Of a stretch of DNA of 64,000 nt, positions 9,598-17,935 are shown piece after piece. The notes under the pieces were generated by a model, which saw nothing but the letters and a program-made list of their open reading frames with translations, made no database searches and was not told the DNA's origin. The position numbers and the translations under genes are program-made. Within the stretch, counting starts at the first letter, position 1; each line of letters begins with the position of its first letter. Origin of the DNA: Aeromonas rivipollensis (GTDB taxonomy: Bacteria; Pseudomonadota; Gammaproteobacteria; Enterobacterales; Aeromonadaceae); contig NZ_JAAILA010000026.1 in NCBI RefSeq assembly GCF_010974825.1, forward strand, positions 62,001 to 126,000. Direction: 5' to 3'.

Positions 9598-9637
9598 ATA
9601 AAGCCGTATCAAGGGCACAAAACTTCAGCAATCTGGG

Positions 9638-11098
9638 TCACACCGGGGCCAGTGCGTCCTGATACATCTGCTCGTACAGGGGAACGGAGTCGGCCCAGTC
9701 GAAGCGGGTGTGCATGGCATTTTGCTGCACGCGGGCAAACCGCTCCGGTTCCTGCAGGTAGTGGAGCAGGCTGCGGCGCATGGCATCGAGCAAGGTGCTG
9801 GCGGTGGGATCGTTGAAGCAGAACCCGGTCGCGTGCTCCGGATCGGCGTCCCAGTCCACCACTGTATCCTTGAGTCCGCCGACGGCTCTCACCAGCGGCA
9901 GAGTGCCATAGGCCAGGCTGTACATCTGGTTGAGGCCGCAGGGCTCGAACAGGGAGGGCATCAGGAAGAAATCGGCGCCCGCTTCCACCAGGTGGGCCAG
10001 ACGGTCGTCATAGGCGTTGATGAAGGCGAACCTGTCGGGATGTTGCTGGGCTATGGTCTGCAACTGGGCGGCGAGGGAGGGATCGCCGGAACCGACGATC
10101 ACCACCTGCACCTGATGCTGCAAAAACTTGTCCAGCGCCGGGATCAGCAGGTGCACCCCTTTCTGCTCGGTCAGTCGGCACACCATGCCATAGATGGGCA
10201 GGTTGCCGACGGGCAGCCCCGTCTCCTGTTGCAGGGCCCGTTTGCAGGCGTGCTTGCCGGCCAGGTGGTCGGCGTCATAGGTGGCGGGCAGCAGGGGATC
10301 GAAGGCGGGATCCCAATCCTGATAGTCACAGCCGTTGAGGATGCCGCGCAAGTCGCTCGCCCGTTGCTGGAACACGCTGGCCATGCCGTGAGCACCCAGG
10401 TGGGTCAGCAGCTCGCTGGCGTAGTTGGGGCTGACCGCATTGATCTTGTCCGCATAGAGCACACCGCATTTGAGCAGGTTGATGTGACCGTAGTCGTAGT
10501 TGATGCGTTGCTCGTAGTCCTGGATCTCCGGCACGGCCCAGAACTGCTGGCGATCGAACACCCCCTGGAAGGCCGCATTGTGGATGCTGATGACCGACCG
10601 GGTGCGCTGGAAGAAGGGATTGTGAGCGTGGCGCGTCTTGAGCAGCAGCGGCAGCAGGCCGGTGTGCCAGTCGTTGCAGTGAACTATGTCAGGGGCGAAG
10701 TTCAGCTGCTCGCAGGCGTGCAGGGCCGCCGCCGCCAGGAAGGCGAAACGCTCGCCGTTGTCGGGGTAGGCCTGATTGTTCTCGGCATAGAGCTGGGGCC
10801 GCTCGAAATAGGGTGGGCAATCGAGCAGATAGACGCAGATCCCGTCCAGTTCCAGCTGATAGATGCGATAGCTGATGTCGTCCCGCCCCTGAGGGGTGGG
10901 CAACCAGCGCGAGGCGAGAAGAACGGCCTCGTCCCGGCGCTTGAGCGTCTTGTAGAAGGGCAGGATGATGCGAACGTCGTGACCCCCCCGGGCGAGATGC
11001 TGCGGCAGGGCCTTGGCCACATCCGCCAGGCCCCCGGTCTTCACCAACCCCTCAACCTCAGAGGCTACAAACAGGACTTTCAGTGGGTTAATAGCCAA
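9638..11098 (-). CDS. glgA: Glycogen synthase GlgA
   Basis: ADP-glucose:glycogen glucosyltransferase (GT5 family), 486 residues. The N-terminal domain opens with KVLFVASEVEGLVKTGGLADV, carrying the KxGGL motif that binds ADP-glucose. The C-terminal Rossmann domain contains GMVCRLTEQKG and the donor-site motif SLFEPCGLNQ. No ATG exists close to the conserved start. The TTG at 11096-11098, preceded by AAGGGAG, gives the correct family start and overlaps the glgC stop by 11 bases, so GlgA translation is coupled to GlgC. Confidence 0.96.
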   Translation of the reverse strand: MAINPLKVLFVASEVEGLVKTGGLADVAKALPQHLARGGHDVRIILPFYKTLKRRDEAVLLASRWLPTPQGRDDISYRIYQLELDGICVYLLDCPPYFERPQLYAENNQAYPDNGERFAFLAAAALHACEQLNFAPDIVHCNDWHTGLLPLLLKTRHAHNPFFQRTRSVISIHNAAFQGVFDRQQFWAVPEIQDYEQRINYDYGHINLLKCGVLYADKINAVSPNYASELLTHLGAHGMASVFQQRASDLRGILNGCDYQDWDPAFDPLLPATYDADHLAGKHACKRALQQETGLPVGNLPIYGMVCRLTEQKGVHLLIPALDKFLQHQVQVVIVGSGDPSLAAQLQTIAQQHPDRFAFINAYDDRLAHLVEAGADFFLMPSLFEPCGLNQMYSLAYGTLPLVRAVGGLKDTVVDWDADPEHATGFCFNDPTASTLLDAMRRSLLHYLQEPERFARVQQNAMHTRFDWADSVPLYEQMYQDALAPV

Positions 11099-12305
11099 CT
11101 CTTGCTCCCTTAGGTACCACGACGATTCCGCCTTCGGATACGGTAAATCGCTCTCTGTCATGGTCCAGATTCTCACCGATCACGGTGCCGGGTGCAATTT
11201 CAACGTTTTTGTCGATGATGGCGCGTCGAATTGAGCAGCCTTCACCTATCTTCACATCCCCGAGCAGCACGGATTCGCTGATGTGGCTGCAGGGGCCTAT
11301 GTTGCAGCGAAAACCCAGGATGGATCGCTGGATCTGGCTGCCCTGAATGAAGCAACCGCCGGAGATCAAGGAGTTGGCAATCTTGACCTTGCACTCATCG
11401 GTGTCGATGAAGGTGGCGGGGGGCAGGGGCGGGTAGTGGGTGTGCAGCGGCCATTTGCGATTGTAGAGGGAGAAGGGGGTGTCGTCGGCCACCAGATCCA
11501 TGTGCGCCTGCCAATACGAATCCAGGGTCCCCACATCGCGCCAGTAGACGTTGGGCTTCTCACCGGGGATGACGTTGGTGCTGTAGTCGTAGACATAGAC
11601 GGGGGCGCGGGGGAACAGGCTGGGGATGATGTCCTTGCCGAAATCGTGGCTGGAGTTTTCCTCGGCGGCATCGCGCTTGAGCTCGCGGTAGAGCGCCTCG
11701 GTCTCGAAGATGTAGTTGCCCATGGAGACCAGGGCCTGGGTGGGATCCCCGGGGATGGGCTTCGGATGCCTGGGTTTCTCTTCAAAACCTATCATGCGGC
11801 CCTCCTGATCCACCTCGATCACCCCGAAGGCGCTCGCCTCCTCTATGGGCATGCGCAGGGCCGCCACGGTGAGGGCGGCGGCCTTCTGCTTGTGGAATGT
11901 CACCATCTGGCTCACATCCATCTTGTAGATATGGTCGGAGCCGAAGATGCAGACGTGCTCGGGGTCGGAGATCTCGATGAAGCGCAGGTTCTGATAGATG
12001 GCGTCGGCGGTGCCGTCATACCAGCGTTTGCCCATCCGCATCTGGGCCGGAATGGGATCGATGAAGCGATCCGTGATGCCGACTATGTTCCAGCCCTTCT
12101 TCATATGCAGGTAGAGGGACTGGGACTTGAACTGGGTGAGCACATAGATGCGCAGGAAGTCGGCGTTGACGAAGTTGTTGAGCACGAAGTCGATCAAACG
12201 GTAGCTGCCGCCAAAGGGGACAGAGGGCTTGCTGCGGGTGGTGGTCAGTGGCTGGAGTCGGGTTCCTTCGCCGCCAGCCAATATCATGGTGAGTATGCCT
12301 GCCAT
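11088..12305 (-). CDS. glgC: Glucose-1-phosphate adenylyltransferase GlgC
   Basis: ADP-glucose pyrophosphorylase, 405 residues, the committed step of glycogen synthesis. The nucleotidyltransferase motif GGEGTRLQPLT lies near the N-terminus, followed by the Rossmann-like catalytic domain with YDGTADAIYQN, and a C-terminal left-handed beta-helix rich in I/V repeats (ISESVLLGDVKIGEGCSIRR). The ATG at 12303-12305 has GGGAGAG upstream. The preceding terminator at about 12357-12378 makes glgCA a separate transcript from rsmC. Confidence 0.96.
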   Translation of the reverse strand: MAGILTMILAGGEGTRLQPLTTTRSKPSVPFGGSYRLIDFVLNNFVNADFLRIYVLTQFKSQSLYLHMKKGWNIVGITDRFIDPIPAQMRMGKRWYDGTADAIYQNLRFIEISDPEHVCIFGSDHIYKMDVSQMVTFHKQKAAALTVAALRMPIEEASAFGVIEVDQEGRMIGFEEKPRHPKPIPGDPTQALVSMGNYIFETEALYRELKRDAAEENSSHDFGKDIIPSLFPRAPVYVYDYSTNVIPGEKPNVYWRDVGTLDSYWQAHMDLVADDTPFSLYNRKWPLHTHYPPLPPATFIDTDECKVKIANSLISGGCFIQGSQIQRSILGFRCNIGPCSHISESVLLGDVKIGEGCSIRRAIIDKNVEIAPGTVIGENLDHDRERFTVSEGGIVVVPKGARVGY

Positions 12306-12356
12306 CGTATTTCTCTCCCTGAATTCATACTTTGAAAAGGTTTTCATGTTGCCGCG

Positions 12357-12378
12357 AAAAAACACCCCTAAAGGGGTG
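12357..12378 (-). terminator. Rho-independent terminator after rsmC
   Basis: On the minus strand CACCCCT, a two-base loop, AGGGGTG, then six T residues. It lies between rsmC and glgC and should end the rsmC transcript. Confidence 0.8.
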
Positions 12379-12453
12379 GTAAACGTTTTCTCGGTACCTT
12401 AGCAGATCCCGTCTGGCACTCTCTACTTGTTTTATTACAACCGTTGCACTTAT

Positions 12454-13482
12454 TTAGGCTTTGCCCAGATACACCTTGAATTTGCCATCGCTGGCTATCA
12501 CTTCGGTCCGTTTGAAGTGCGTATCCAGTATAGGTTGGTAACGCAGGAAGGCATTGGCGACTATGGTCAGGGCGCCATCGGCGGTCAAAAACTCGGGGGC
12601 CCTTGCCAGGAAGGTTTCGGTGGCGGCATAGAAGGTCTTGAGCCCGGCATGGAAGGGGGGATTCGAGACGATATGTTGGAATCTTTCGGCAATATCGGAA
12701 TAGACATCAGAGGCATAGACTCGCCCCTGCAAGCCGTTGACCGCCAGGGTGCGGCGGCTGGACTCGAGCGCCAGGGCGCTGATGTCTACCATGTTCACCG
12801 TCAATGCCGGGTTGCGTTTGGCCAAGATGGAGCCGATGACGCCGGCGCCACAGCCAAAGTCGAGCAGCTTGCCCTGCATGGGAGGGAGGCTCGCCAGCAG
12901 CATCTGGCTGCCGAGATCCAGGCCGTCGGCGCTGAAGACCCCCGGCAGTGCCATGACGGTCAGCTCGGTATCCCCGGCCTTGCACTCATAGCGGCTGAAC
13001 CAGGCATCCAGCTCGAAGGGGGCGACCGGCTTGCCGAGCTCGCCGTGATAGAGGGAGCAGCGGCGCGCGGAGTCGCGTTTTATCGGCTTCTCGCCATAGG
13101 GGGCCAGCAGCTTGTCTGCCCCGTTGATGCCACCCCGGTTCTCGCCGGCGAGGAACAGGTCTGCACCGCTTTCGAGCAGCGGCGCCATCATGGCCAGCAG
13201 ATATTGCGCCTCGGCCTTGGCCTTGGGCATCAGCAGCAGCAGGGCATCGAAACGAGGAGCACCGCCGAGCTGGTGATCGAACAGGATGCGCTCACCCAGG
13301 GCCGCCTGCTGGCTGAGGAAATAGCAGTAGTCTGTGGTGAAGACCGTCAGGGAGTCGGCCAGCTCGGCCAGCTGACGAGGGTAATCATCTTCCAGGGCGC
13401 CACACACCAACAGCCGTTTGCCGACAAAGAGGGCTTGATTACGTTCCAGCATCTGGCTGACGGCACTGACAGGACGGCTCAT
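12454..13482 (-). CDS. rsmC: 16S rRNA m2G1207 methyltransferase RsmC
   Basis: 342 residues with the duplicated methyltransferase-fold layout of RsmC: a degenerate N-terminal half and a C-terminal catalytic half. The SAM-binding motif is [13 protein letters not shown], followed by the acidic VDISALAL and the base-binding NPPFH. It methylates G1207 of 16S rRNA in the small subunit. It is transcribed alone, from a likely promoter with TATAAT at 13512-13517, and ended by the terminator at 12357. Confidence 0.94.
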   Translation of the reverse strand: MSRPVSAVSQMLERNQALFVGKRLLVCGALEDDYPRQLAELADSLTVFTTDYCYFLSQQAALGERILFDHQLGGAPRFDALLLLMPKAKAEAQYLLAMMAPLLESGADLFLAGENRGGINGADKLLAPYGEKPIKRDSARRCSLYHGELGKPVAPFELDAWFSRYECKAGDTELTVMALPGVFSADGLDLGSQMLLASLPPMQGKLLDFGCGAGVIGSILAKRNPALTVNMVDISALALESSRRTLAVNGLQGRVYASDVYSDIAERFQHIVSNPPFHAGLKTFYAATETFLARAPEFLTADGALTIVANAFLRYQPILDTHFKRTEVIASDGKFKVYLGKA

Positions 13483-13505
13483 TGGGACTCTCCACGCTTT
13501 TTTGG

Positions 13506-13526
13506 GCGGCCATTATACATGGCCGC
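13506..13526 (-). promoter_or_regulatory. rsmC promoter within an 8-bp palindrome
   Basis: GCGGCCAT (13506-13513) and ATGGCCGC (13519-13526) form a perfect inverted repeat around a five-base centre. On the minus strand the repeat contains a consensus TATAAT (13512-13517) about 30 bases before the rsmC start. The symmetric site could bind a dimeric regulator over the -10 box; that is inference. Confidence 0.5.
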
Positions 13527-13533
13527 TTTCGCC

Positions 13534-13724
13534 TTGACATTTATGCTGTGTTCCCGAAATATGCCCAGACACCTTATTTATCCAGAGATGATGCAATGCG
13601 GTCATGCGTATCGAAACGAAAGCATAAACACAGCCTGACATTCGGGCCTGCTGGCGTGCGCGCGTAACCTCTCATCCCTGAGACGATTCAAGCCCCGGTA
13701 GCGACCCCCGTACCGGGGCTTTTT
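13534..13724 (+). ncRNA. Candidate small RNA or orphan leader upstream of dapA
   Basis: A promoter-like pair (TTGACA at 13534-13539 and AAATAT at 13557-13562, spacing 17) is followed about 125 bases later by a strong rho-independent terminator: an 11-base perfect stem (13690-13700 with 13711-13721) and T-rich tail (to about 13727). No convincing protein is encoded between them. The 61-codon frame in the region has no ribosome-binding site or recognisable content. A transcript of about 150 bases would end before dapA. It could be a trans-acting sRNA or an attenuated dapA leader; I do not recognise a family. Confidence 0.4.
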
Positions 13725-13727
13725 ATT
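13690..13727 (+). terminator. Strong rho-independent terminator before dapA
   Basis: AAGCCCCGGTA, a ten-base loop, TACCGGGGCTT and then TTTTATT. It lies on the plus strand with no protein gene upstream on that strand, which is the main reason to suspect a non-coding transcript or attenuator. Confidence 0.85.
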
Positions 13728-13760
13728 GACCAATCCATCTGTTTAGGAGAAGGAAATCCC

Positions 13761-14633
13761 ATGTTTCAAGGTTCGATAGTTGCCCTGATCACCCCATTTC
13801 GACAGGGCCAGCTGGACGAGGCCGCACTGGCTCGCCTGGTGGAGTGGCACATAGAGCAGGGGACCCATGGCATAGTGCCGGTCGGTACCACGGGGGAGAG
13901 CCCGACCCTGACCCACGACGAGCATTGCCGGGTGGTGGAGCTGGTGGTCAAGCAGGTGGCGGGACGGATCCCTGTCATCGCCGGTGCGGGCTCCAACAAC
14001 CCGGTCGAAGCCATTGAATACACCCGTTTCGCCGAGCAGATGGGGGCGGATGCCACCCTGCATGTGGCCGGTTACTACAACCGCCCGAATCAGGAAGGCT
14101 TGTTCCACCACTTCAAGGCGGTCCACGACGCCACCACCAAGCCGATCATCGTCTACAACATTCCGCCCCGCGCCATCGTCGATGTGCAGCCGGCGACCCT
14201 GGCCCGGCTGGCCGAGCTGCCGCGCATCGCCGGCGTGAAGGACGCCACCGGCGATCTGGCCCGCCCCTGGACCGAACGCCAGCTCATCAAGAAACCCTTT
14301 GCCTGGCTCTCCGGTGAAGACGCCACCGCCGTCGCCTACAACATCGGTGGTGGTCAGGGCTGCATCTCGGTGACGGCCAACGTGGCCCCCAAGCTGGTGG
14401 CCGAGGTCCAGAACCTGACCCTGGCCGGCGAGTGGCAAGCTGCCCGCGAGCTGCAGGACAAGCTGATCCCGCTGCATCAGGCCATGTTCGCCGAGCCAAG
14501 CCCGGCGGGCGCCAAGTACGCGGTCTCCCTGCTGGGCCTGTGCAGCGAGGAGTGCCGTCTGCCGGTGATGCCGCTGTCTGACGCCACCCGCGAGCGGATC
14601 CGCGCCGCCATGCAGGCGTTGAATCTGTTGTAA
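13761..14633 (+). CDS. dapA: 4-hydroxy-tetrahydrodipicolinate synthase
   Basis: 290-residue DapA that condenses pyruvate with aspartate semialdehyde in lysine and diaminopimelate synthesis. The TIM-barrel fold is complete. The active-site Thr pair is in VGTTGESPTL, the Tyr in GYYNRPNQ and the Schiff-base lysine in IAGVKDATGD. AGGAGAAGGA precedes the ATG. Genomes of this group commonly carry a dapA elsewhere next to bamC, so this copy may be a second, differently regulated paralogue; that cannot be checked in the window. The terminator just upstream suggests its own promoter lies within 13725-13760 or that it depends on read-through. Confidence 0.93.
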   Translation: MFQGSIVALITPFRQGQLDEAALARLVEWHIEQGTHGIVPVGTTGESPTLTHDEHCRVVELVVKQVAGRIPVIAGAGSNNPVEAIEYTRFAEQMGADATLHVAGYYNRPNQEGLFHHFKAVHDATTKPIIVYNIPPRAIVDVQPATLARLAELPRIAGVKDATGDLARPWTERQLIKKPFAWLSGEDATAVAYNIGGGQGCISVTANVAPKLVAEVQNLTLAGEWQAARELQDKLIPLHQAMFAEPSPAGAKYAVSLLGLCSEECRLPVMPLSDATRERIRAAMQALNLL

Positions 14634-14728
14634 AAACTGGGCTCTGGATCTCGCTTTTGACTGCCAGGTCAATTAATGGCCAGGCTTTGCCGATATACTC
14701 GCTTGGATACAACCAAGGATGAATTGGC

Positions 14729-16369
14729 ATGCAAGAATGGGATCCAGAGCACTTCACCAGTTTTGAACATCTCTGTGAAGTGACCTTGGCCGCGGTCAGA
14801 GAAAAGACCGAGGCCGAGCAGATCTATCTGTGGCTGCGGGCGCCGACGCCCCAGCTCTATCACTACAGGCCCGAGCAGGGCTTGCTCTGCCTGAGCGCCG
14901 ATCTGCTCAGCTCCCTCGACCTGCCCCTCCTCTTCATAGAGCGCTCCCTCGATCTCGGCCAGTTGCTGGTAGAGCCCATTGCGCCGTCCAGCGCCATCTG
15001 GGAGAGCGTCGAGCCTGAGGCCCCGCGCCTGCGTGCCTGCTTCCCGCTCAAACGCCACAAGGGGCTGGAGGCCGTGGTCTATCTGGAAACCCGGCGCCGC
15101 CTCGATCGCCTGCCAAGGCGCCAGCAGCAGAGCATACAACTGCTGATGCACTACCTCGCCGCCGAGCTGGAGAGTCGGCGGCTCGCCGGTCAGGTCGATT
15201 TGGAGCGGGATCAGCGGATCCATACCCAGGCCGACCTCGTCCGCAGCCAGGCCCTGCAGGACTCCTTCCTCAGCATGCTGCAGGCGCTGCACCAGGTGGG
15301 GGTCAAGCTGTCGCGCTGTGACAGCGAGGATCGCCTGCTGCACGATGCCGTGGTGCTGGCACGCCAGGAGTTGCAGTTCGATCGCATCGCCATCTTCCTG
15401 ACGGACAGTGAATTCAAGACCATGCACGGGACCTGGGGCACCAACGAGGCGGGTGAGCTCATCGACGAGCGCCATTTCATCAGCCCCATTCCGGAGCACC
15501 CCACGGTGCAGGAGGCGCTGCGCCGCAAGGACTATGTGCTGGTGCTGGAAGACACCCCGCTCTATTACGAGAAGCAGGAGGTGGGGCGCGGCTGGAATGC
15601 CATGGTGTCGCTCTGGGACGGCACTACCCCGATCGGCTGGATCGCCGCCGACAACCTGCTCTGGCGTCGCCCGCTCAAGGCGTATCAGAGCGAGATCTTC
15701 AAGCAGTATGCCGCCGTGCTCTCCCAGTTGCTGATCCGCCAGCGCACTCAGGCGGCGCTCGAGCGTTTCAACCGTGAGCTGGAGCTGCGGGTGCAGGAGC
15801 GGACCCGGCAGCTGGCCGACACCAACCGGGCGCTGGAGGAGGCCAACCGGCGTCTTTCCTTATTGTCGCTGGAGGATCCCCTGACCGGGATCGCCAACCG
15901 CCGTCAATGGGACATCACCATGGAGCGGGAGTGGGAGCGGGCGCGTCGCCATCAGGGGGTATTGGCGGTGCTGATGATAGACGTGGATGAGTTCAAGTCC
16001 TACAACGACCACTTCGGCCATGGCAAGGGGGATCAGTGCCTGCAACGGGTCGCGGCCCTGCTGCAGGAGACGGAGCGGCGGCGCACCAATCTGGTGGCCC
16101 GCTATGGCGGCGAGGAGTTCGTGATCCTGCTGTGCGCCCCGCAACCCGGGGAGGCGGAGCGACTGGCGGAGCAGATCCACCAGGGACTGGAAGCCCTGCA
16201 GATCCCCCATCCGGCCTCCCGGGTGGCGGCGACGCTCACCGTCAGCATCGGCTTCAGCTATCTGATCCCCTCCTCGGACAAGGGGTGGCAGACCCTGACC
16301 GAGCAGGCGGATCAGGCGCTCTATCACGCCAAGTCCCAGGGGCGGGCCTGTACCCTGGCCTATCGCTGA
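14729..16369 (+). CDS. GAF-domain diguanylate cyclase
   Basis: 546-residue soluble protein. An N-terminal region of about 150 residues resembles a degenerate sensor domain. A GAF domain spans roughly residues 185-345 (DSEDRLLHDAVVLARQELQF), then a coiled coil (residues about 350-385, RTRQLADTNRALEEANRR), then a GGDEF domain from about residue 385 (LEDPLTGIANRRQWD). The active-site loop is GGEEF, competent for cyclic di-GMP synthesis. The inhibitory RxxD site reads RRTN, so product inhibition may be lost. No membrane segment is seen. AAGGAT lies before the ATG. The signal sensed is unknown. Confidence 0.9.
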   Translation: MQEWDPEHFTSFEHLCEVTLAAVREKTEAEQIYLWLRAPTPQLYHYRPEQGLLCLSADLLSSLDLPLLFIERSLDLGQLLVEPIAPSSAIWESVEPEAPRLRACFPLKRHKGLEAVVYLETRRRLDRLPRRQQQSIQLLMHYLAAELESRRLAGQVDLERDQRIHTQADLVRSQALQDSFLSMLQALHQVGVKLSRCDSEDRLLHDAVVLARQELQFDRIAIFLTDSEFKTMHGTWGTNEAGELIDERHFISPIPEHPTVQEALRRKDYVLVLEDTPLYYEKQEVGRGWNAMVSLWDGTTPIGWIAADNLLWRRPLKAYQSEIFKQYAAVLSQLLIRQRTQAALERFNRELELRVQERTRQLADTNRALEEANRRLSLLSLEDPLTGIANRRQWDITMEREWERARRHQGVLAVLMIDVDEFKSYNDHFGHGKGDQCLQRVAALLQETERRRTNLVARYGGEEFVILLCAPQPGEAERLAEQIHQGLEALQIPHPASRVAATLTVSIGFSYLIPSSDKGWQTLTEQADQALYHAKSQGRACTLAYR

Positions 16370-16526
16370 CTCGGGCCCGCCCTCTCTCCTTTGTCGCGGC
16401 ATCAGGGGGCGGCCCTCTTCCTCGGCATAAATGTGGTCGCAAGCGTTTCTCGCCCCTTGATGCGTGGCGATGATCCACGGGTCTGGCTAGAATGGGGGCC
16501 CATTTTCCACAGACAGATCCTGCACC

Positions 16527-17117
16527 ATGACCCTCTCCGGATTTCAAGGCCTGGTCTTCGACCTCGACGGCACCCTGGTGGACTCCATGTCCCTGCACCT
16601 GGCCGCCTGGGAGCATACCGCCCGCGAGTTTGGCTTTCAGTTCGATGCCGACTGGTTTTATGAGCTGGGTGGCATGCCCAGTCGCAAGATAGCCTTGCTG
16701 GTGGCCGAGGTGCAGCAGATAGCGCTGGATCCGCTGGTGGTGACGCGTTGCAAGACGGAGCACTACGTGGCCAACCTGCACAAGGCGACCCCCTTCCCGG
16801 CCATGCTGGATCTGGTCAGGCGCTATCACGGCCTCATCCCCATGGGCATAGGCACAGGTTCACCCCGCATCAATGCCGAGGCCGTGCTGCGCAATACCGG
16901 GCTGGATCGCTACTTCCCCGTGGTGGTGACCGCCGACGATGTGGAGCTGCACAAACCCCACCCGGATACCTTCCTGCTGGTGGCACAGCGACTCGGAGTC
17001 GAGCCAAAGGGCTGTCTGGTGTTCGAGGACACGGGCATAGGGGCGCAGGCCGGTGAGGCCGCGGGCATGCGGGTATGCATGGTCAAGGAAGGGAAGCCGG
17101 TCGGATTGACCTACTGA
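16527..17117 (+). CDS. yqaB: HAD-family sugar phosphatase YqaB
   Basis: 196-residue HAD hydrolase of the beta-phosphoglucomutase-like subfamily. Motif I is VFDLDGTLVDS with nucleophile and acid/base Asp residues, motif II is the Ser/Thr in GIGTGSP, and motifs III/IV are KPHPDTF and FEDTGIGAQA. Sequence and length best match E. coli YqaB (188 residues), which acts on fructose-1-phosphate and 6-phosphogluconate. The substrate here is inferred from that match. It converges on the Hfq-like gene. Confidence 0.85.
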   Translation: MTLSGFQGLVFDLDGTLVDSMSLHLAAWEHTAREFGFQFDADWFYELGGMPSRKIALLVAEVQQIALDPLVVTRCKTEHYVANLHKATPFPAMLDLVRRYHGLIPMGIGTGSPRINAEAVLRNTGLDRYFPVVVTADDVELHKPHPDTFLLVAQRLGVEPKGCLVFEDTGIGAQAGEAAGMRVCMVKEGKPVGLTY

Positions 17118-17156
17118 GCAAACGGGCTGGTCATCGAGGCCGCCTGGGGGAGAAGA

Positions 17157-17194
17157 CCCACTCTCATACGGGACAGGCATGACATGAGAGTGGG
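17157..17194. repeat. 11-bp perfect inverted repeat between yqaB and the Hfq-like gene
   Basis: CCCACTCTCAT (17157-17167) and ATGAGAGTGGG (17184-17194) flank a 16-base loop between two convergent genes. There is no T-run on either side, so it is not a standard terminator, although it may help end both transcripts or protect 3' ends. Confidence 0.6.
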
Positions 17195-17252
17195 GATGCG
17201 CGTCGTCACAGATTGACGCTGCGGCGAGCTCAGAGCGAGGAGGAGGCGAGCA

Positions 17253-17612
17253 TCACTGCTCGCTGCTACCGCCCTGATTGTCGTCATAACGGCTCGGGCC
17301 GCCGTGGGGGCGCGGGGCCATGGAGACCCGTGGCTTGCGGGCGCGCTGGATGCTGACCGCCGGGCGACCTGAGTGCATGGCGATGGTGGAGATCTTGGCC
17401 TTGTAGACCAGTTGCTGATTGCCATGGGCATCGGTCAACAGCACGCTGTACTGGTCGAAGCCGCTGATGGTCCCCTCCAGCTTGATGCCGCTCACCAGGA
17501 AGATGGCGACCTGACTGCGGTTCTTGCGCAACCAGTTGAGGGCAGAATCTTGCCCGTTCCCAAGAGAGAAGGCCTGCTCGATGGTGGAGTAGCTTGGGGA
17601 TTCAGTTGTCAT
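17253..17612 (-). CDS. Divergent Hfq-like Sm-fold protein
   Basis: 119 residues. Residues 21-83 align end to end with Hfq: QDSALNWLRKNR (Hfq has QDPFLNALRRER), VAIFLVSGIKLEGTISGFDQ ([20 protein letters not shown]), then LLTDAHGNQQLVYKAKIST (LLKNTVSQMVYKHAIST). Gln8, Asp9 and the arginine-rich rim are kept as Q21, D22 and R29-K30-N31-R32. The YKH motif of the proximal face is changed to YKA (His57 lost), Tyr25 is Phe, and the loop before the last strand is longer. A 20-residue N-terminal extension and a basic, Arg/Pro-rich C-terminal tail flank the core. The normal hfq is expected next to miaA/hflX elsewhere. A role as a second RNA chaperone is inferred. Confidence 0.85.
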   Translation of the reverse strand: MTTESPSYSTIEQAFSLGNGQDSALNWLRKNRSQVAIFLVSGIKLEGTISGFDQYSVLLTDAHGNQQLVYKAKISTIAMHSGRPAVSIQRARKPRVSMAPRPHGGPSRYDDNQGGSSEQ

Positions 17613-17646
17613 AAATTATTGTCCCGCGGAAAAAAAGTGGCGTTTG

Positions 17647-17675
17647 ATTGTGCTAAATGGTCACAGGCTTGTCAA
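17647..17675 (-). promoter_or_regulatory. Promoter of the Hfq-like gene
   Basis: Minus-strand TTGACA (17670-17675), 17 bases, then CACAAT (17647-17652), about 35 bases before the ATG. The -35 box is consensus. Confidence 0.6.
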
Positions 17676-17935
17676 AGTCATTCTCACCCCGCCGCCAAAG
17701 CATCGGTGAACAGGGGCTGATGTGCATGGGCTTGAGCAAATCTGCAGATAAATATGCCCCTCTTCCCTGGATGCAGAGTCGATCGATGCGACAAGACCCC
17801 CTTTCCAGGTCGCACCTATGCCCATGTATCTCGCGTCCCTTAAGGCCCTGTACATGAACAGGGCTGGTGGTTAGCGGCGGTGGCTGCAATAATTGGCGCC
17901 TCTGGCCGTTCGCGGCCTCATGCTGGGGTCTTATC
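17676..17935. other. Intergenic region between the Hfq-like gene and pqiA
   Basis: The 17613-17935 gap separates two divergent genes. Beyond the Hfq-like promoter it holds a candidate extended -10 for pqiA (TGCAATAAT near 17884-17892), which would place the transcript start near 17899 and so favours the TTG start of pqiA at 17936. I see no convincing gene, repeat or riboswitch in the rest. Confidence 0.4.

Noticed and set aside
13482-13667. 61-codon plus-strand frame upstream of dapA
   Set aside because: It starts inside the rsmC start, has no ribosome-binding site and no recognisable protein features; a non-coding transcript is likelier.
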